Assembly (NCBI GenBank): GCA_963575745.1
Contig: CAUYUJ010020726.1
Location: 614,969 to 678,968 of the forward strand
DNA length: 64,000 nucleotides
Direction: 5' to 3'
DNA from: Prorocentrum cordatum
Lineage: Eukaryota > Sar > Dinophyceae > Prorocentrales > Prorocentraceae
In this document: positions 33,781-43,344 of the stretch, piece after piece
How positions within the stretch are numbered: position 1 is the stretch's first letter
How the letters are laid out: each line of letters begins with the position of its first letter
The notes under the pieces: generated by a model
Databases searched by the model: none
The model's input: only the letters and a program-made list of their open reading frames with translations
Told to the model about the DNA's origin: nothing
Made by a program: the position numbers and the translations under genes

Positions 33781-33943
33781 GGGGTGGGGGGGTATCATGG
33801 CGGGGGCCATGATATTTCCCCAGATTTCATGGCGCCTCTTCTTATTTCGTTACGTCCCTGGCCCCCCCCCGCTGGGCCGCGCATATGCCGCCGGTCATGA
33901 TTTGCACCCCCCTCTTAGACACCCCCCTCTTGGCCGCTCCCGA
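33781..33943. mobile_element. Repeat family D, copy 1 (~163 bp)
   Basis: Begins with a G run then TATCATGGCGGGGGCCATGA (an internal palindrome). It continues through CGTCCCTGGCCCCCCCCC and CTGGGCCGCGCATATGCCGC and ends ACCCCCCTCTTGGCCGCTCC. It matches 52448-52610 in the same orientation at about 85 percent. The ends carry a loose inverted repeat (G-run-ATCATGG against CATGATTTGCACCCCCC). Confidence 0.78.
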
Positions 33944-34261
33944 AAGTGCCGTGCCCAGTTCTCAGATGGCCTGCGTCTTATCATCCAGCGTTATTGATTC
34001 AATGCCTCTGTGCAGTTCTTTAGATTATTGTTTTTCTTTCGTACGTGTTCTGCATCTGTTTCCTTCGGGGTGATGCCGGCTTCTCCACCTCCATCGTCTC
34101 CTGTTTCGTTTCGTTTTCCCGGGAACAGGGAGGAATTAACAAGAAGACGGGAGGAGGGAGGATGAGGATGTGGAGGAAGGAGGAGGGAAAGGGAAGGGAG
34201 AAGGGAGGGGGGGAAACCAGGATAATGAGAAAGGAGGGATGAATGAGTAGTTGGAGCGGAA

Positions 34262-34370
34262 GGGGGGAGGTGGAGGAAGAGGAGCAGGAGGAGGAAACGA
34301 AAGATATAGAGGAGGAGGAGGAGGAGGAGGAGGAGAAGGAGGAGGAGAAGCAGGAGGAGGAGTAGAACGA
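34262..34370 (+). repeat. (AGG)n tract
   Basis: Imperfect GGAGGA run with AAG and GCA interruptions. Confidence 0.88.
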
Positions 34371-34465
34371 CCTGCTCCGCCATCGGTTTCCTCCTCTTCG
34401 TCGTCGTCCTCTTCCGCTTTGTGTCTCTTGTCTGCCTTCGCCGTCGTCGCCCGCGCCCGCCCAAG

Positions 34466-34633
34466 GAGAACGGCGACCTCGCAGAGGAGCCCCCCGCGGG
34501 CCTCGGGCGGGGGCCCGCCTCCCGACGGCTCCCACGGCGGCGGCGGCCCCGAAGGCCGCAGAGAGAGCCCGACGGCCCAAGCGATGGCCGCGGCGGCGCA
34601 GCGGCGCTGGCAGGGCACCGGCCACGGTCCCAG
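34466..34633 (+). CDS. Candidate exon behind a polypyrimidine tract
   Basis: The upstream sequence 34380-34465 is largely C/T/G (TCCTCCTCTTCGTCGTCGTC type) ending CGCCCAAG. The downstream border is CGGTCCCAG then GTAGAG. The 168-nt segment is open in two frames with strong G/C third positions. One begins ENGDLAEEPPAGLGRGP. The other gives GPPPDGSHGGGGPEGRRESP and then MAAAAQRRWQGTGHGP. The second has the better codon bias. Low-complexity Gly/Ala/Arg content; product unknown. Confidence 0.4.
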
Positions 34634-35001
34634 GTAGAGCCAGGATAGGGTCGGACGACGGACGAGAGGAGGGGATAGGCGAAGGGTGGGGGTTGCGAAG
34701 CCTGCGGCATGCCGCTGGTTTCGGTGCCGCCGAGGGGCCCGTTCCTCGATGCATGGCCGCCTCCAGCGCCGAGAGGCGCCGGGAGAATCAGCCACTTGAG
34801 CTGATTCGCCTACCCCATCTTTGCTATCCCCCCACTTTCGTCCAGCCCGACAGGACCACGGTGAAGGGAAGCCGCCTAGCGGCTAGCGATCCGGCCCCGA
34901 GGTCCAAGATATGCATTAGAGTCACTACACCAGGTCTGCCGTAGCTGTGGGTTCTTCGGGTGGCGGCAGTTCCGGTTAGTGGCATGGGGCAGGAGGGGGC
35001 G
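34634..35001. other. Spacer
   Basis: Non-repetitive. The pyrimidine run CATCTTTGCTATCCCCCCAC near 34820 could serve a splice acceptor, but no convincing exon follows. Nothing else recognised. Confidence 0.4.
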
Positions 35002-35238
35002 CTTTGCGGGCCCCGGAAACGGCAGGGCCGTTTTTTCACCGTTTCCAAAAACATGTCCCTTGAAAGTGGAAACGGCAACAAAAACGGCGACCGGAAACGG
35101 CAAAAGAACTGCTCCAGGATCGGAACCAGAGCCGGAACCAGTCAAAAAACGGCGACGGAAACGGCGTTGGAACCGGCAACAAAAACGGCAAAACGGAACC
35201 AGTAAAAAAACGGCCCTGTCGCTTCCAGGGCCCACCAA
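35002..35238. mobile_element. TIR element family E, copy 1 (~237 bp, 9-bp direct repeats)
   Basis: Terminal inverted repeats of about 30 bp: left GGGCCCCGGAAACGGCAGGG then CCGTTTTTT; the right end is its complement with about four changes. The interior consists of many AAACGGC/AACCGG units. It is flanked by GAGGGGGCG at 34993-35001 and 35239-35247, a perfect 9-bp direct repeat. An inverted copy lies at 54397-54636. Nine-base duplications with long inverted ends are typical of Mutator-like elements; that assignment is inference. Confidence 0.78.
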
Positions 35239-35446
35239 GAGGGGGCGTCCCCCGGTGCACACCGGTAAGCCAGGTCCCCCTAAACCCAGTTCTGCCAGCG
35301 CCCCGCAGTCGCATGGCACTGGCCGTCGAGCGCTCGCGGGCGGCCGACACGCGGCCCCGCCTGCTGCTGCCTGCCATGGCCCATGGCAGGGGGCACCCGA
35401 GGGCGCTGAGCGGGCCCCCGAATAACGAAAAACTGCATGAACAGGA

Positions 35447-35579
35447 CTTGACATCGCTCGGACGTGTGCATTTTTCCTCCGGCGAGGACCATCGAGGAGC
35501 ATCCTTGATCATTTGGCCAAGCAACCACGCACGTAACCGAAACAAAAACACAGGGAATGGACGTCCGAGCGATGGCCAG
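35447..35579. mobile_element. MITE family B, copy 2 (133 bp, 4-bp TSD)
   Basis: Left end CTTGACATCGCTCGGACGT, right end ACGTCCGAGCGATGGCCAG; flanks AGGA at 35443-35446 and AGGA at 35580-35583. Same family as 22794-22924. Independent 4-bp duplications at both copies show that the boundaries are right and that both arose by insertion. Confidence 0.88.
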
Positions 35580-35584
35580 AGGAA

Positions 35585-35729
35585 CCTTCGGAGCTCCGCG
35601 CTGATTTCTAGGGTCTGCGCTGGAGCCCCCTGGCGGCGCCTCTGGCGCCGCCCCCTGGCGCGCTCTCCGCGCGCCAGGGAGGGGGGCCCAGCGCAGATCC
35701 CAAAAGTCCGCGCTGACCTTCCAAAGTTT
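35585..35729. mobile_element. Foldback repeat family F, copy 1 (~145 bp)
   Basis: Left half TTCGGAGCTCCGCGCTGA...GGGTCTGCGCTGG pairs with right half CCAGCGCAGATCCC...GTCCGCGCTGACC. A central GGCGCCTCTGGCGCCGCC and GCGCGCCAGGG give further self-complementarity. It matches 54113-54251 at about 75-80 percent and lies only a few bases right of the family B insertion. Confidence 0.65.
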
Positions 35730-36022
35730 GTGGTTCTGCCTTTTGTTGTTGTTCCTCTAGGCTGTTGGCCTCCAACATCGGTGCGGCAGCACACGGCTCA
35801 CGAAAAGGCTCCTGGCCGGCATCCACAGTCGGGGTTTCGTCCGCCTCCCCTCTCTGACGTCACCCTGTGTCTGTCTGCCAGTCGTGCTGCATGCCTGCAT
35901 TGTTCAAGAGGAGATGGCCTCCCCCACCCGGCCTCAGCCGGGCTGGGTCGCTGGGTCTCAGTCCGGCCCCGACGATTCTCCGCAGTGTTGGTTTGTTCGC
36001 TCGTTTTCGAATTAGCATTAAG

Positions 36023-36172
36023 TCGGACCTGTCCCCCCACACGAGGAATATTCAAAAATAGTCAAAACAATAGTCTGGGGACTATTGCTTGACTGCGTCT
36101 GAGCATTTTGGGAGCATGTTTGGAGTATTTTTAATTTTTGTCCCGAATCCCTCTGTAGGGGGATAGGCCCGA
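36023..36172. mobile_element. MITE family G, copy 1 (~150 bp)
   Basis: Left end TCGGACCTGTCCCCCCACA, right end complementary to TCGGGCCTATCCCCCTACA: 16 of 19 match. The interior is AT-rich with TATTTTTAATTTTTGTCCCG near the right end. A full second copy at 51964-52111 and a solo end at 9367-9412. No clear target duplication. Confidence 0.75.
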
Positions 36173-36210
36173 TTTAAAATCAGCGACGCTGAACAGCGGG
36201 CTCGCCTGCG

Positions 36211-36351
36211 CGGACATCCTCGCGTGAGGTGCCCGCGCAAGGTCGTGCGCGGCGTGCCCCGCCGCCGGCCCGCTTCTTCTGCTGCGGACATCCTCGCGTG
36301 AGGTGCCCGCGCAAGGTCGTGCGCGGCGTGCCCCGCCGCCGGCCCGCTTCT
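36211..36351 (+). repeat. Perfect 74-bp tandem duplication
   Basis: CGGACATCCTCGCGTGAGGT starts at 36211 and at 36285; about 67 bp are identical. This is the most recent duplication visible in the window. Confidence 0.92.
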
Positions 36352-36354
36352 GCT

Positions 36355-36465
36355 GCTGCTCCTCCTCCTCCTCCTGCTCCTCCTCCTCCTCCTCGCCCTC
36401 CTCCTCCTCCCCCTCCTCCTCCCCCTCCTCCTCCTCCTCCTCCTCCTCCTCCTCCTCCTTCTGCG
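36355..36465 (+). repeat. (CTC)n tract
   Basis: TCC/CTC repeats with CTG and CCC interruptions directly after the 74-bp duplication. Confidence 0.92.
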
Positions 36466-36589
36466 ACCTTCTGCGAAGAGAACAAGTTACCGCCTATACA
36501 GAGAAAGATGCAGCAACAGGCCAGTTAAAGAGAAAGAAAGAAAGGAGACGAATTGCCTCCTGCAGTGCTCACGGCGGCTGCGATGGATT

Positions 36590-36800
36590 TGACAGCGGCG
36601 GCGGCACAGCCAGGAGGTGGGAGACAGGATAGCTCCTGCCGGAGTAGGCTCCGTTCGACGGGTCCACGCCCGACTCCAGGAGCCTCAAAGAGTTGGCGGC
36701 GTCTCGATTCCTGGGCCCACCGTGGCACTCCTCCCGAAGAAATCTGGAACGCTCAGAACCGAAGGCTCCGCATTTGGAGCAATAGGCCACCCGACCTCCC
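36590..36800 (-). pseudogene. Zinc-ribbon-like fragment of a retroelement C-terminus
   Basis: The minus strand at 36790-36720 reads VAYCSKCGAFGSERSRFLRE then ECHGGPRNRDAANSLRLLES. A C-x2-C pair, an Arg-rich helix, then a single C followed by G-x-P and an L-rich helix resembles the motif that ends many dinoflagellate retroelement ORFs ('W C.. C G.Y......L...C.G.P'). It is followed by GVDPSNGAYSGRSY. The flank toward higher coordinates is a (CTC)n tract. No other part of an element is nearby, so it is an isolated remnant. Confidence 0.45.
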
Positions 36801-36864
36801 CCAACCCAAACTCTATGGGAGGGGTGGGAGGTACGGACGGGGCGGGGTAGGCCACGGCAGTCCT

Positions 36865-37085
36865 CCTCCTCTTCCTCCTCCTCCTCCTCCTCCTCCGCCT
36901 CCTCCTCCTCCTCCCTTCTCCTCCTCCTCCTCCTCCTCCTCCTCCTCCTCCTCCTCCTCCTCCTCCTCCTCCTCCTCCTCCTCCTCCTCCTCCTCCCCCT
37001 CCTCCTCCTCCTCCTCCTCCTCCTCCTCCTCCTCCTCCTCCTCCCCTCCCTCCTCCTCCTCCTCCTCCTCCTCCTCCTCCTCCTG
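36865..37085 (+). repeat. (CTC)n microsatellite, about 220 bp
   Basis: Nearly pure CTC with short CCC interruptions; the minus strand reads as poly-Glu/Gly/Arg. Confidence 0.97.
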
Positions 37086-37199
37086 CGCATGGGGCCGGAG
37101 GATCGAGCGACGGTCTCCGGCGGCGCAGGCCAGGTCTTTACACAGCGCAAGCGAGGCCCCCCCAGTGCAGCAGCTCCCCCCGTTGCGCGCGGCGGCCTC

Positions 37200-37745
37200 G
37201 GACGAACGCTTCTGGGCACGCACGACTCCTCCCCTCCTCCCTCCTCCGCCCCCCCCCCCTCCTCCCTCTTCTTTCTCCTTCCTCTCCCTTCCCTCCTTGC
37301 TCCCCTCCTCCTTCCCTCTTCTTTCTCCTTCCTCCCTCTCCGCCCCCCCCCCTCCTCCCTCTTCTTTCTCCTTCCTCTCCTCCCCCCCTTCCTCCTTGCA
37401 CCCCTCCTCCTTTCCCTTCCTCCTCCCCTCTTCCAGTTGCCTCCTTTCGCAGCTGATGGCGCGCGGTGGCGCGGGGGCCCGCCGCACGGGCGGGGCCCCG
37501 CGCCCTGGCCGCCCCGTCGGGCCAGGACCTCTCCTCCCCCTGCCCCGCCCGGCGCCGCCCTCCCCACGGTGTTTCTTCTCCTCCTCCTCCCCCTCCTCTC
37601 CTCCTCCTCCTCCCTCTCCACCTCCTCCTCCTCCTCCTCCTCCTCCCCCTCCTCCTCCTCCTCCTCCCCCTCCTCCCCCTCCTCCTCCTCCTCCTCCTCC
37701 TCCCCCTGCCGCGCCCGGCGCCGCCCTCCCCACGGTGTTCCTTCT
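37200..37745 (+). repeat. Complex CT-rich repeats with a 46-bp direct duplication
   Basis: 37240-37430 repeats a CTTCTTTCTCCTTCCTC-type unit. 37575-37705 is (CTC)n. The latter is bracketed by two copies of CCCGGCGCCGCCCTCCCCAC plus GGTGTT-CTTCTCC (about 37545-37585 and 37708-37745), a duplicate of about 46 bp with two or three differences. Confidence 0.8.
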
Positions 37746-37984
37746 CCGCGTGCGGCGCGGGGCGCGGGCGGCAGGCCCTCTCAAGGGCAGAAAAAACGCC
37801 CCTACCCTGGTTTACGAGGCGCTGTGCTCTGAAACTCCTGTGGGCTGACAGGGTAAACCCTGCGTGATGTGCCGCGTCCTGGCGGCTCTAGGCTTTGGGG
37901 GTTCCCAGGAGGTTTACAGACCACGCACTTGTAACCCAGGGTAGGGTAGTTCTTTAATCCTTCAACCCTCGGGAGTTGGCGCAG

Positions 37985-38250
37985 CGGTCAGGAGATCGCG
38001 CAGGTGGGTTTGGACGGGTGGCTCGAGACAGAGACGGACTGCCGCCGAACGCCACGAGGAGCCAGAGCACCGGTTCCTCGGCACGGCTCGCAGCTGCAGC
38101 GCCGCTGATATCAACCTCCCCGCGATGGCGACGGAGGCGCACGGTGCCGGCTGTGGCGAGGAGGCACGCCGCGCCCTGGCCGTCGTGGCGAAGCGCGCGG
38201 TGGACGCCACGCGGGAAGACCACGCCCTCGTGGCGGCGGAGCACCCATAG
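37985..38250 (+). CDS. Candidate 3'-terminal exon
   Basis: The frame is open from an acceptor-like AGTTGGCGCAG (ending 37984, preceded by TTCTTTAATCCTTCAACCCT) to TAG at 38248-38250. From about 38068 it reads HRFLGTARSCSAADINLPAM, then ATEAHGAGCGEEARRALAVV and AKRAVDATREDHALVAAEHP. The Ala/Glu/Arg-rich helical end with almost uniform G/C third positions is the strongest coding signal in this area. Product unknown. The minus strand has a competing open frame, but with less helical content. An internal ATG (38125) could also make it a very short gene. Confidence 0.45.
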
Positions 38251-38329
38251 CGACTCCCCGTCGCGTGAGGCAACGTCACGACGCATGGCGTTTAACAGTT
38301 ATTGGGCATTTGTTGGCGTTCGAGGAGGA

Positions 38330-38460
38330 GGAGTGAGGGGAAGAGGGGGGGTGGGGAGACGAGGAGGAGGAGGGGGGGGAGGAGGAGGAGGAGGAGGAGG
38401 AAGGGGATGGGGAGGAGGAAGAGGAGGACGATGGAGGAGGAGGAGGGGGGTGGGGAGGGG
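38330..38460 (+). repeat. (AGG)n tract
   Basis: GGAGGA with G-run interruptions. Confidence 0.9.
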
Positions 38461-38630
38461 TCCTAAGGACCGTCGAGATATGACTCGGGATGGGGAGCTC
38501 GACCCCAGCGAAGGAGTCGAGACGTCTGGGGCCCGCGCTGCCAAGAAAAAGTGGCCTCCTGTGGTCCAGGGACGGCGCGCGCTGTCGACATGACGACTTC
38601 CAGGCCCAGTCCGATTGATTTTTACAGTGA

Positions 38631-38788
38631 GGAAAAGAAACACACAGACACAAGTAATCCTGGATTCCCCAGAAAATATGGGAAAATATGGGAAGTGGGG
38701 GGGAAGACAGAAACCCCGAAAATATTGGAAAATATGGGGGATCTTTTTATTTGTGCGTATTTATTTGTGTGTCCTGGGGCCCCTTCAA
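38631..38788. mobile_element. AT-rich repeat family C, copy 2 (~158 bp)
   Basis: Starts GGAAAAGAAACACACAGACA, contains GAAAATATGGGAAAATATGG and ends TTTGTGTGTCCTG...CCCCTTCAA. Same orientation and length as the copy at 32862-33019. Confidence 0.75.
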
Positions 38789-38939
38789 TGCAATTACATT
38801 CTGCGTTTCGTAGCATGCTCGGGGGGGAACGGGGTCACATTCGCGCTTGGGCTTGGGCACGCCGCGCGGCGGTTTGGAACGCATTCGGCGCGTCGTGGCT
38901 GTCCGCGATAGGGGTCGGTTCGGCGTTTTCGGTTAGGCT

Positions 38940-39130
38940 TGCGCCCCCCACCTGTGTTCGTGGCGATTTCAAAAGCTTGTGCCTGTCTGGCGATTCCAAC
39001 GGCTCGTGCCCGAGGTGTTTTGCCCCGAGGAAAACCGGGCCGCCAGGAAAGGGTCGAGATCTCCGTTGGCCAGCTGCCGACGAAACCGAATTGTCGGAGG
39101 TTTGGGCACCTGGTGCATCCCTGTTCTTTT
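38940..39130 (+). pseudogene. Gag-like fragment with a degenerate zinc knuckle
   Basis: The plus frame reads GKPGRQERVEISVGQLPTKP, then NCRRFGHLVHPCSF (about 39083-39128). The C-x4-H-x4-C half of a CCHC knuckle is present with the usual F-G-H-L context, but the first Cys of the C-x2-C pair is Lys. Such knuckles occur in retroelement Gag proteins. No protease, integrase or RT is adjacent, so this is a fragment at best. Confidence 0.3.
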
Positions 39131-39400
39131 CCATCATCCTCCCTCCCTCCCTCCTTCCTCATCCTCCTTCCTGGTTCTCCTTTTTCCTCGTTGTCGTTCT
39201 CCGCTATCCCTCCTTCTCCCTCCTCATATCAACCTTTCTGCCCCTCTTTTCCATCACTCGTTCTGTGAACGTCTCCCTTCTCTGCCTCCGTCTCTCCATC
39301 CTTGTTTTCCAGCTGTCGCCTTCGTATTTCGTCGTTTCCGCTTTCCACTTGTTTTGATCCTGCCATTTCTGTCCTTAACTCCCCAAGCCGTGCTTGCACT
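39131..39400 (+). other. Polypyrimidine-rich stretch
   Basis: CTCCCTCCCTCCTTCC-type sequence over 250 bp with no obvious exon following. It resembles the tracts upstream of predicted acceptors elsewhere, but lacks a coding partner. Confidence 0.5.
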
Positions 39401-39664
39401 TAGGGTGCCTGATTTGTGGGGTCGGAACAGCGCAACAACTGCCCACAGTGGCCTGCTGCGCTCGCTGGCCCAATGGGGCCTCCTCCTTTGGTCAATAGTG
39501 GCCACGTGTTGTCGCTGGCTCGCCCGACCCGTCCTCGAGGGGTGTGGGGGGGGGTCCCCCACGGGCCCGACCGGCGTGCGCCCTCTTGGCTTCAGAGAGG
39601 CGCGCGCTGCGGGGCAGATGGGTCGGGTCCAGACCCGCCGCCCCTGGGGGAGACTTTGCCTGCG

Positions 39665-39985
39665 GGCCGCTTTGGCCGTCATGTGGCCGCCGTCGCCGCC
39701 TCGTCGCCGCCCGTTGCCTCGTCGCCGCCCGCTGTGCATAGTTTCGCATTGGCTTGCGTTGCTTTGTGTTGCTGCGCTTCGATTTGCGTTGTCGTGCATG
39801 TTTGTCGCGTTGCTGTGGTTGGATTTGGTCCGCAGTGCATTCGGTTGCGTCGGTTTGCGTCGCATTTTCGCGTTGTTTGCCACTGTTCTGCATTACTGCG
39901 CATTGTTTCGAATTGCTGCGCGTTGCTTTGTATTGTTGTCGCATTGCGTCGCATTGTTTCGCATTGATCCACATTATTTCGCATG
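39665..39985 (+). repeat. Degenerate GCGTTGC/GCATTGTTTC minisatellite
   Basis: Loose 10-16-bp units of TTGCGTTG, GCATTGTTTCG and similar repeated about 20 times. Confidence 0.7.
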
Positions 39986-40114
39986 GCGTGTCGCTGGTTT
40001 GCACCACGTACATTGCATCACACACGCTGCACCACATTGATTGCACTTGTTGGTTCCATCACACGAGTTGCGTTGCGTAGGCTGCAACACATAATTGGGT
40101 GATGTCCACGCTTG

Positions 40115-40620
40115 TGGGGGGTACCGGTACCGGGGGGAGGGGCCGGTACAAGGGGGCGGGTGTCGGCACCGGGGGGGGAAGGGGCAGGCACCCGGGGGGG
40201 GGCTGGCACAGGGAGGGGGCTGACACCAGGGGGGGCGCCGAGACCGGGGGGCCCGCACCGGCGGGAGCGGGATTCGGGCGGGGGGGCGGCACCGGGAGGG
40301 GCCCGCACCGGGGGGGGGGGGGCCAGCACCGGGGGGGGTGGCTGCCGGCACCGGGCCTTTGGTAATGACCCCGGACAAGGGGTACGGCGGCGTTGGGGGG
40401 TGGGGTGCATACGGCGTTGGGGGGGGGGGCCGGAGAGGCGGGGGTCGTCCCCGAAGTAGAGAGGGGAGGGGGGGAAAAATTGAGAGGGGGCGGAGGAGGG
40501 GGAGGGCCTCCCCGAAGTGGAATGAGGTGGGGGGGGGAAGAGGGAGAAGATTGAACGGGGGGGGGCGGGAGGGGGTGGGCTAAGAGAACCCCGCCTCCCC
40601 CCCCCGGGAGGAGCGGGGGG
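40115..40620 (+). repeat. G-run repeat (ACCGGGGGGG)n
   Basis: Units of 15-25 bp with a G run of 5-9 and GGCACC/GCACCGG. It has a strong predicted G-quadruplex potential on the plus strand. Runs of 8-10 G (for example 40311-40320, 40420-40430) may include sequencing uncertainty. Confidence 0.8.
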
Positions 40621-40754
40621 GGGAGGCTGAAGAGCCCCCCCCTTTGGGTTCAATGAAAAATTATACCGGCAAAGCAACCTAACAGCGATGTGTAGAAGCA
40701 TATCTGAAAGCATTGCCCTTGAGATTCATGTAGGAATCCTGTTGTAGAATTCTG

Positions 40755-40895
40755 GTGTAATCGCAGTCGCAGTCGCAATCGCAATGGCAGTTGCAGTGGC
40801 AACGGCAGTCGCAGTCGCAGCCTCAGCTTCAGCCTGCCTCAGCCTCAGCCTGCCTCAGCCTCAGCCCCAGCCTGCCTCAGCCTCAGCCTCTGCCT
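40755..40895 (+). repeat. CAGTCG then CAGCCT hexamer repeats
   Basis: (GCAGTCGCAATC)-type hexamers to about 40820, then (CAGCCT)n. Confidence 0.88.
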
Positions 40896-40904
40896 AGTAG
40901 TTGT

Positions 40905-41418
<514 letters not shown>

Positions 41419-41449
41419 GTGCCCAGTAGTAACATGCAGGCGCCTGCCT

Positions 41450-41715
41450 GCAGCCTGTCTCAGCTGTGTGCAGCCTTAGTCTGCCTTCAGCCTCGGCCTC
41501 AGCCTCAGCCTGCCTCAGCCTCAGCCTGCATCAGCCTCAGCCTCAGCCTCAGCCTGCCTCAGCATCAGCCTGCCTCAGCGTCTGCCTCAGCCTGCCTCAG
41601 CCTCAGCCTCAGCCTCAACCTCAGCCTCAACCTCAGCCTGCCTCAGCCTCAGCCTGCGTCAGCCTCGGCCTCAGCCTCAGCCTGCATCAGCCTCAGCCTC
41701 AGCCTCAGCCTCAGC
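41450..41715 (+). repeat. (CAGCCT)n hexamer array
   Basis: CAGCCT with GCAT, ACCT and GTCT variants; reads as SLSL or QPQP. Confidence 0.92.
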
Positions 41716-41965
41716 GGTGGATTCCCCATAGTCACTGGCGGCCCTGGGGGCCTCAGCATCAGCCTCAGTGGTGGATTCCCCATAGTCACTGGCGGCGCTG
41801 GGGGCCTCAGCCTCAGCCTCAGCGGTGCGTTCCCCATAGTCACTTGCGGCGCTGGGGGCCTCAGCCTCAGCCTCAGTGGTGCGTTCCCCATAGTCGCTGG
41901 CGTCGCTGGGGGCCTCAGCCTCAGCCTCAGTGGTGCGTTCCCCATAGTCACTGGCGGATCCGCGG
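41716..41965 (+). repeat. 54-bp minisatellite, 4.6 units
   Basis: Units begin at 41716, 41770, 41824, 41878 and 41932, exactly 54 bp apart, each GGTG then a TTCCCCATAGTCACTGGCGG core and a CAGCCT tail. It reads in frame as an 18-residue unit GAFPIVTGGAGGLSLSLS within an open frame ending 42057. The tail of each unit is the neighbouring hexamer repeat, so the 54-mer probably grew out of it. Confidence 0.92.
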
Positions 41966-42411
41966 ATTCTCCCTGGATCCTGCCCGGACCCCCCTGGGGA
42001 GTCATGATGCTCTCTTTTGAGACAATTAGAAACCTATCAGTCTTCGCTGCTAGGTAAATATAACATTTGTTAGAAAAAAACGCCCCCCCCTTCAGGGCGA
42101 AGCTTGAGCGAGCTCAAGCCCATGCTCTCAGAAAATCGCACGACGGATCGGCGGATTTCTTGAAACCACCCTTAAGCGGCCCCCGCCAGCTTTTGGGAAA
42201 CCCGTTCCTATTTCAACCATTCGAATTCTTGTCGAACCCACCCCCAGCCAACGTGGCGTGGGGAAGGGAAATTTGGGGCAATCTATAAAACACCCTTCCT
42301 GGGCAGCGGCGCTGGGGAAGGGTCTTAACATGTCTCCGAACGGGGTTTAGTTTATAATTCGACCCCTGTTTCAGAATCCAGATTTGCCGGGAACAAGAGT
42401 GGTACATTATC
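41966..42411. other. Spacer
   Basis: Non-repetitive, less GC-rich; two moderately long frames on opposite strands with no domain. Nothing supported. Confidence 0.4.
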
Positions 42412-42955
42412 ATGGCCCCTATGTGTTTGGTGGCGCCATGGAAGCGCCACCGAAGTCTCCTGTGGCAAAGTTTACACGCGGTTCGCCGCCCATTTGGGCA
42501 CAAACCTCACACGCATCGCGGCCCCATAGGACATCCCACCAAAACCCCAGTGGCAAATTTCACACGCGGTTTCCCGCCCATTAGGGCACACCTCTCACAC
42601 GTTTCGTGGCCCCATTGCGAGTTCCACCGGAGGCCCCAGTGGCAGGGTCCGCGGTTCCCTACCCATGCCCGTACACCCCTCACACGCTTCGTGGTTCCAT
42701 AGCCAAAGGAAGCTTCAATGAAGGCCCCAGCGGCAGGTTCCACATGCGGTTCACCGCCCGTCCGGGTACACCCTTCACACGTTGTGGCCTCATAGGGAAT
42801 TTCATTGAAGGCCCCAGGGGCAGGGTCCACATGCGGTTCCCGGCCCAGTTCGGCACACCCCATTTCACGTTTCGTGGCCCTACCAGGCCTCAGTGGCACG
42901 GTCCACATGCAGTTCCCTGCCTACTTGGGCACACCATTCACACGCTTCGTTGCGT
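42412..42955 (+). repeat. ~92-bp minisatellite, array 1 (about 6 units)
   Basis: Units contain CTCACACGTTTCGTGGCCCC, a GAAGGCCCCAGTGGCAGG-type middle and CACATGCGGTTCCCGGCC. Cores sit near 42412, 42510, 42602, 42692, 42785, 42875 and 42950. The same unit forms array 2 at 48727-49690 in the same orientation, and both arrays end in related sequence (TCACAACTGCATATGGTT near 42987, TCACAACTGCATGTGGTT near 49697). Confidence 0.88.
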
Positions 42956-43084
42956 CAAAAGGGGCTTCCACCCACAACGCGGTATTCACAACTGCATATG
43001 GTTTGGATTTTCGCCTGGATCATTTGTAAGGTGCACATCAGTCAGAAGGGTTCGCACGGCTGGACTCTCAATAATGGTGTTTTC

Positions 43085-43215
43085 GCACAGCCTAGGACTG
43101 TCAGGACGCAGCAGTCACGTTGGCTTGCGGTGTTGAAGTCCCAGGACTGGCAGTCTGGCGCGATGTCGGATTGTCTGGATGCAACAGTGATGTTGATTCG
43201 CGGCGCTGGAATCCA
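43085..43215 (+). repeat. ~70-bp repeat shared with 59.7-59.9 kb
   Basis: Two units with GGCGCGATGTCGGATTGTCT, GGATGCAACAGTGATGTTGA and TTCGCGGCGCTGGAATCC. About 2.5 units of the same repeat lie at 59743-59915. Sequence to the right (to about 43370) is also related to 59930-60050, so a composite block is shared. Confidence 0.7.
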
Positions 43216-43344
43216 AAAAATTACGCGTTGGCGCGATTGGTGTCTCTCAAACATTTGTCTTTCCATGGCCCAGTTCAAACCATCTACCTTCGAAGAAGGA
43301 CATTGGAGGGAGTGCGTACTTTGTAATAACATCGGTGATGCGTC

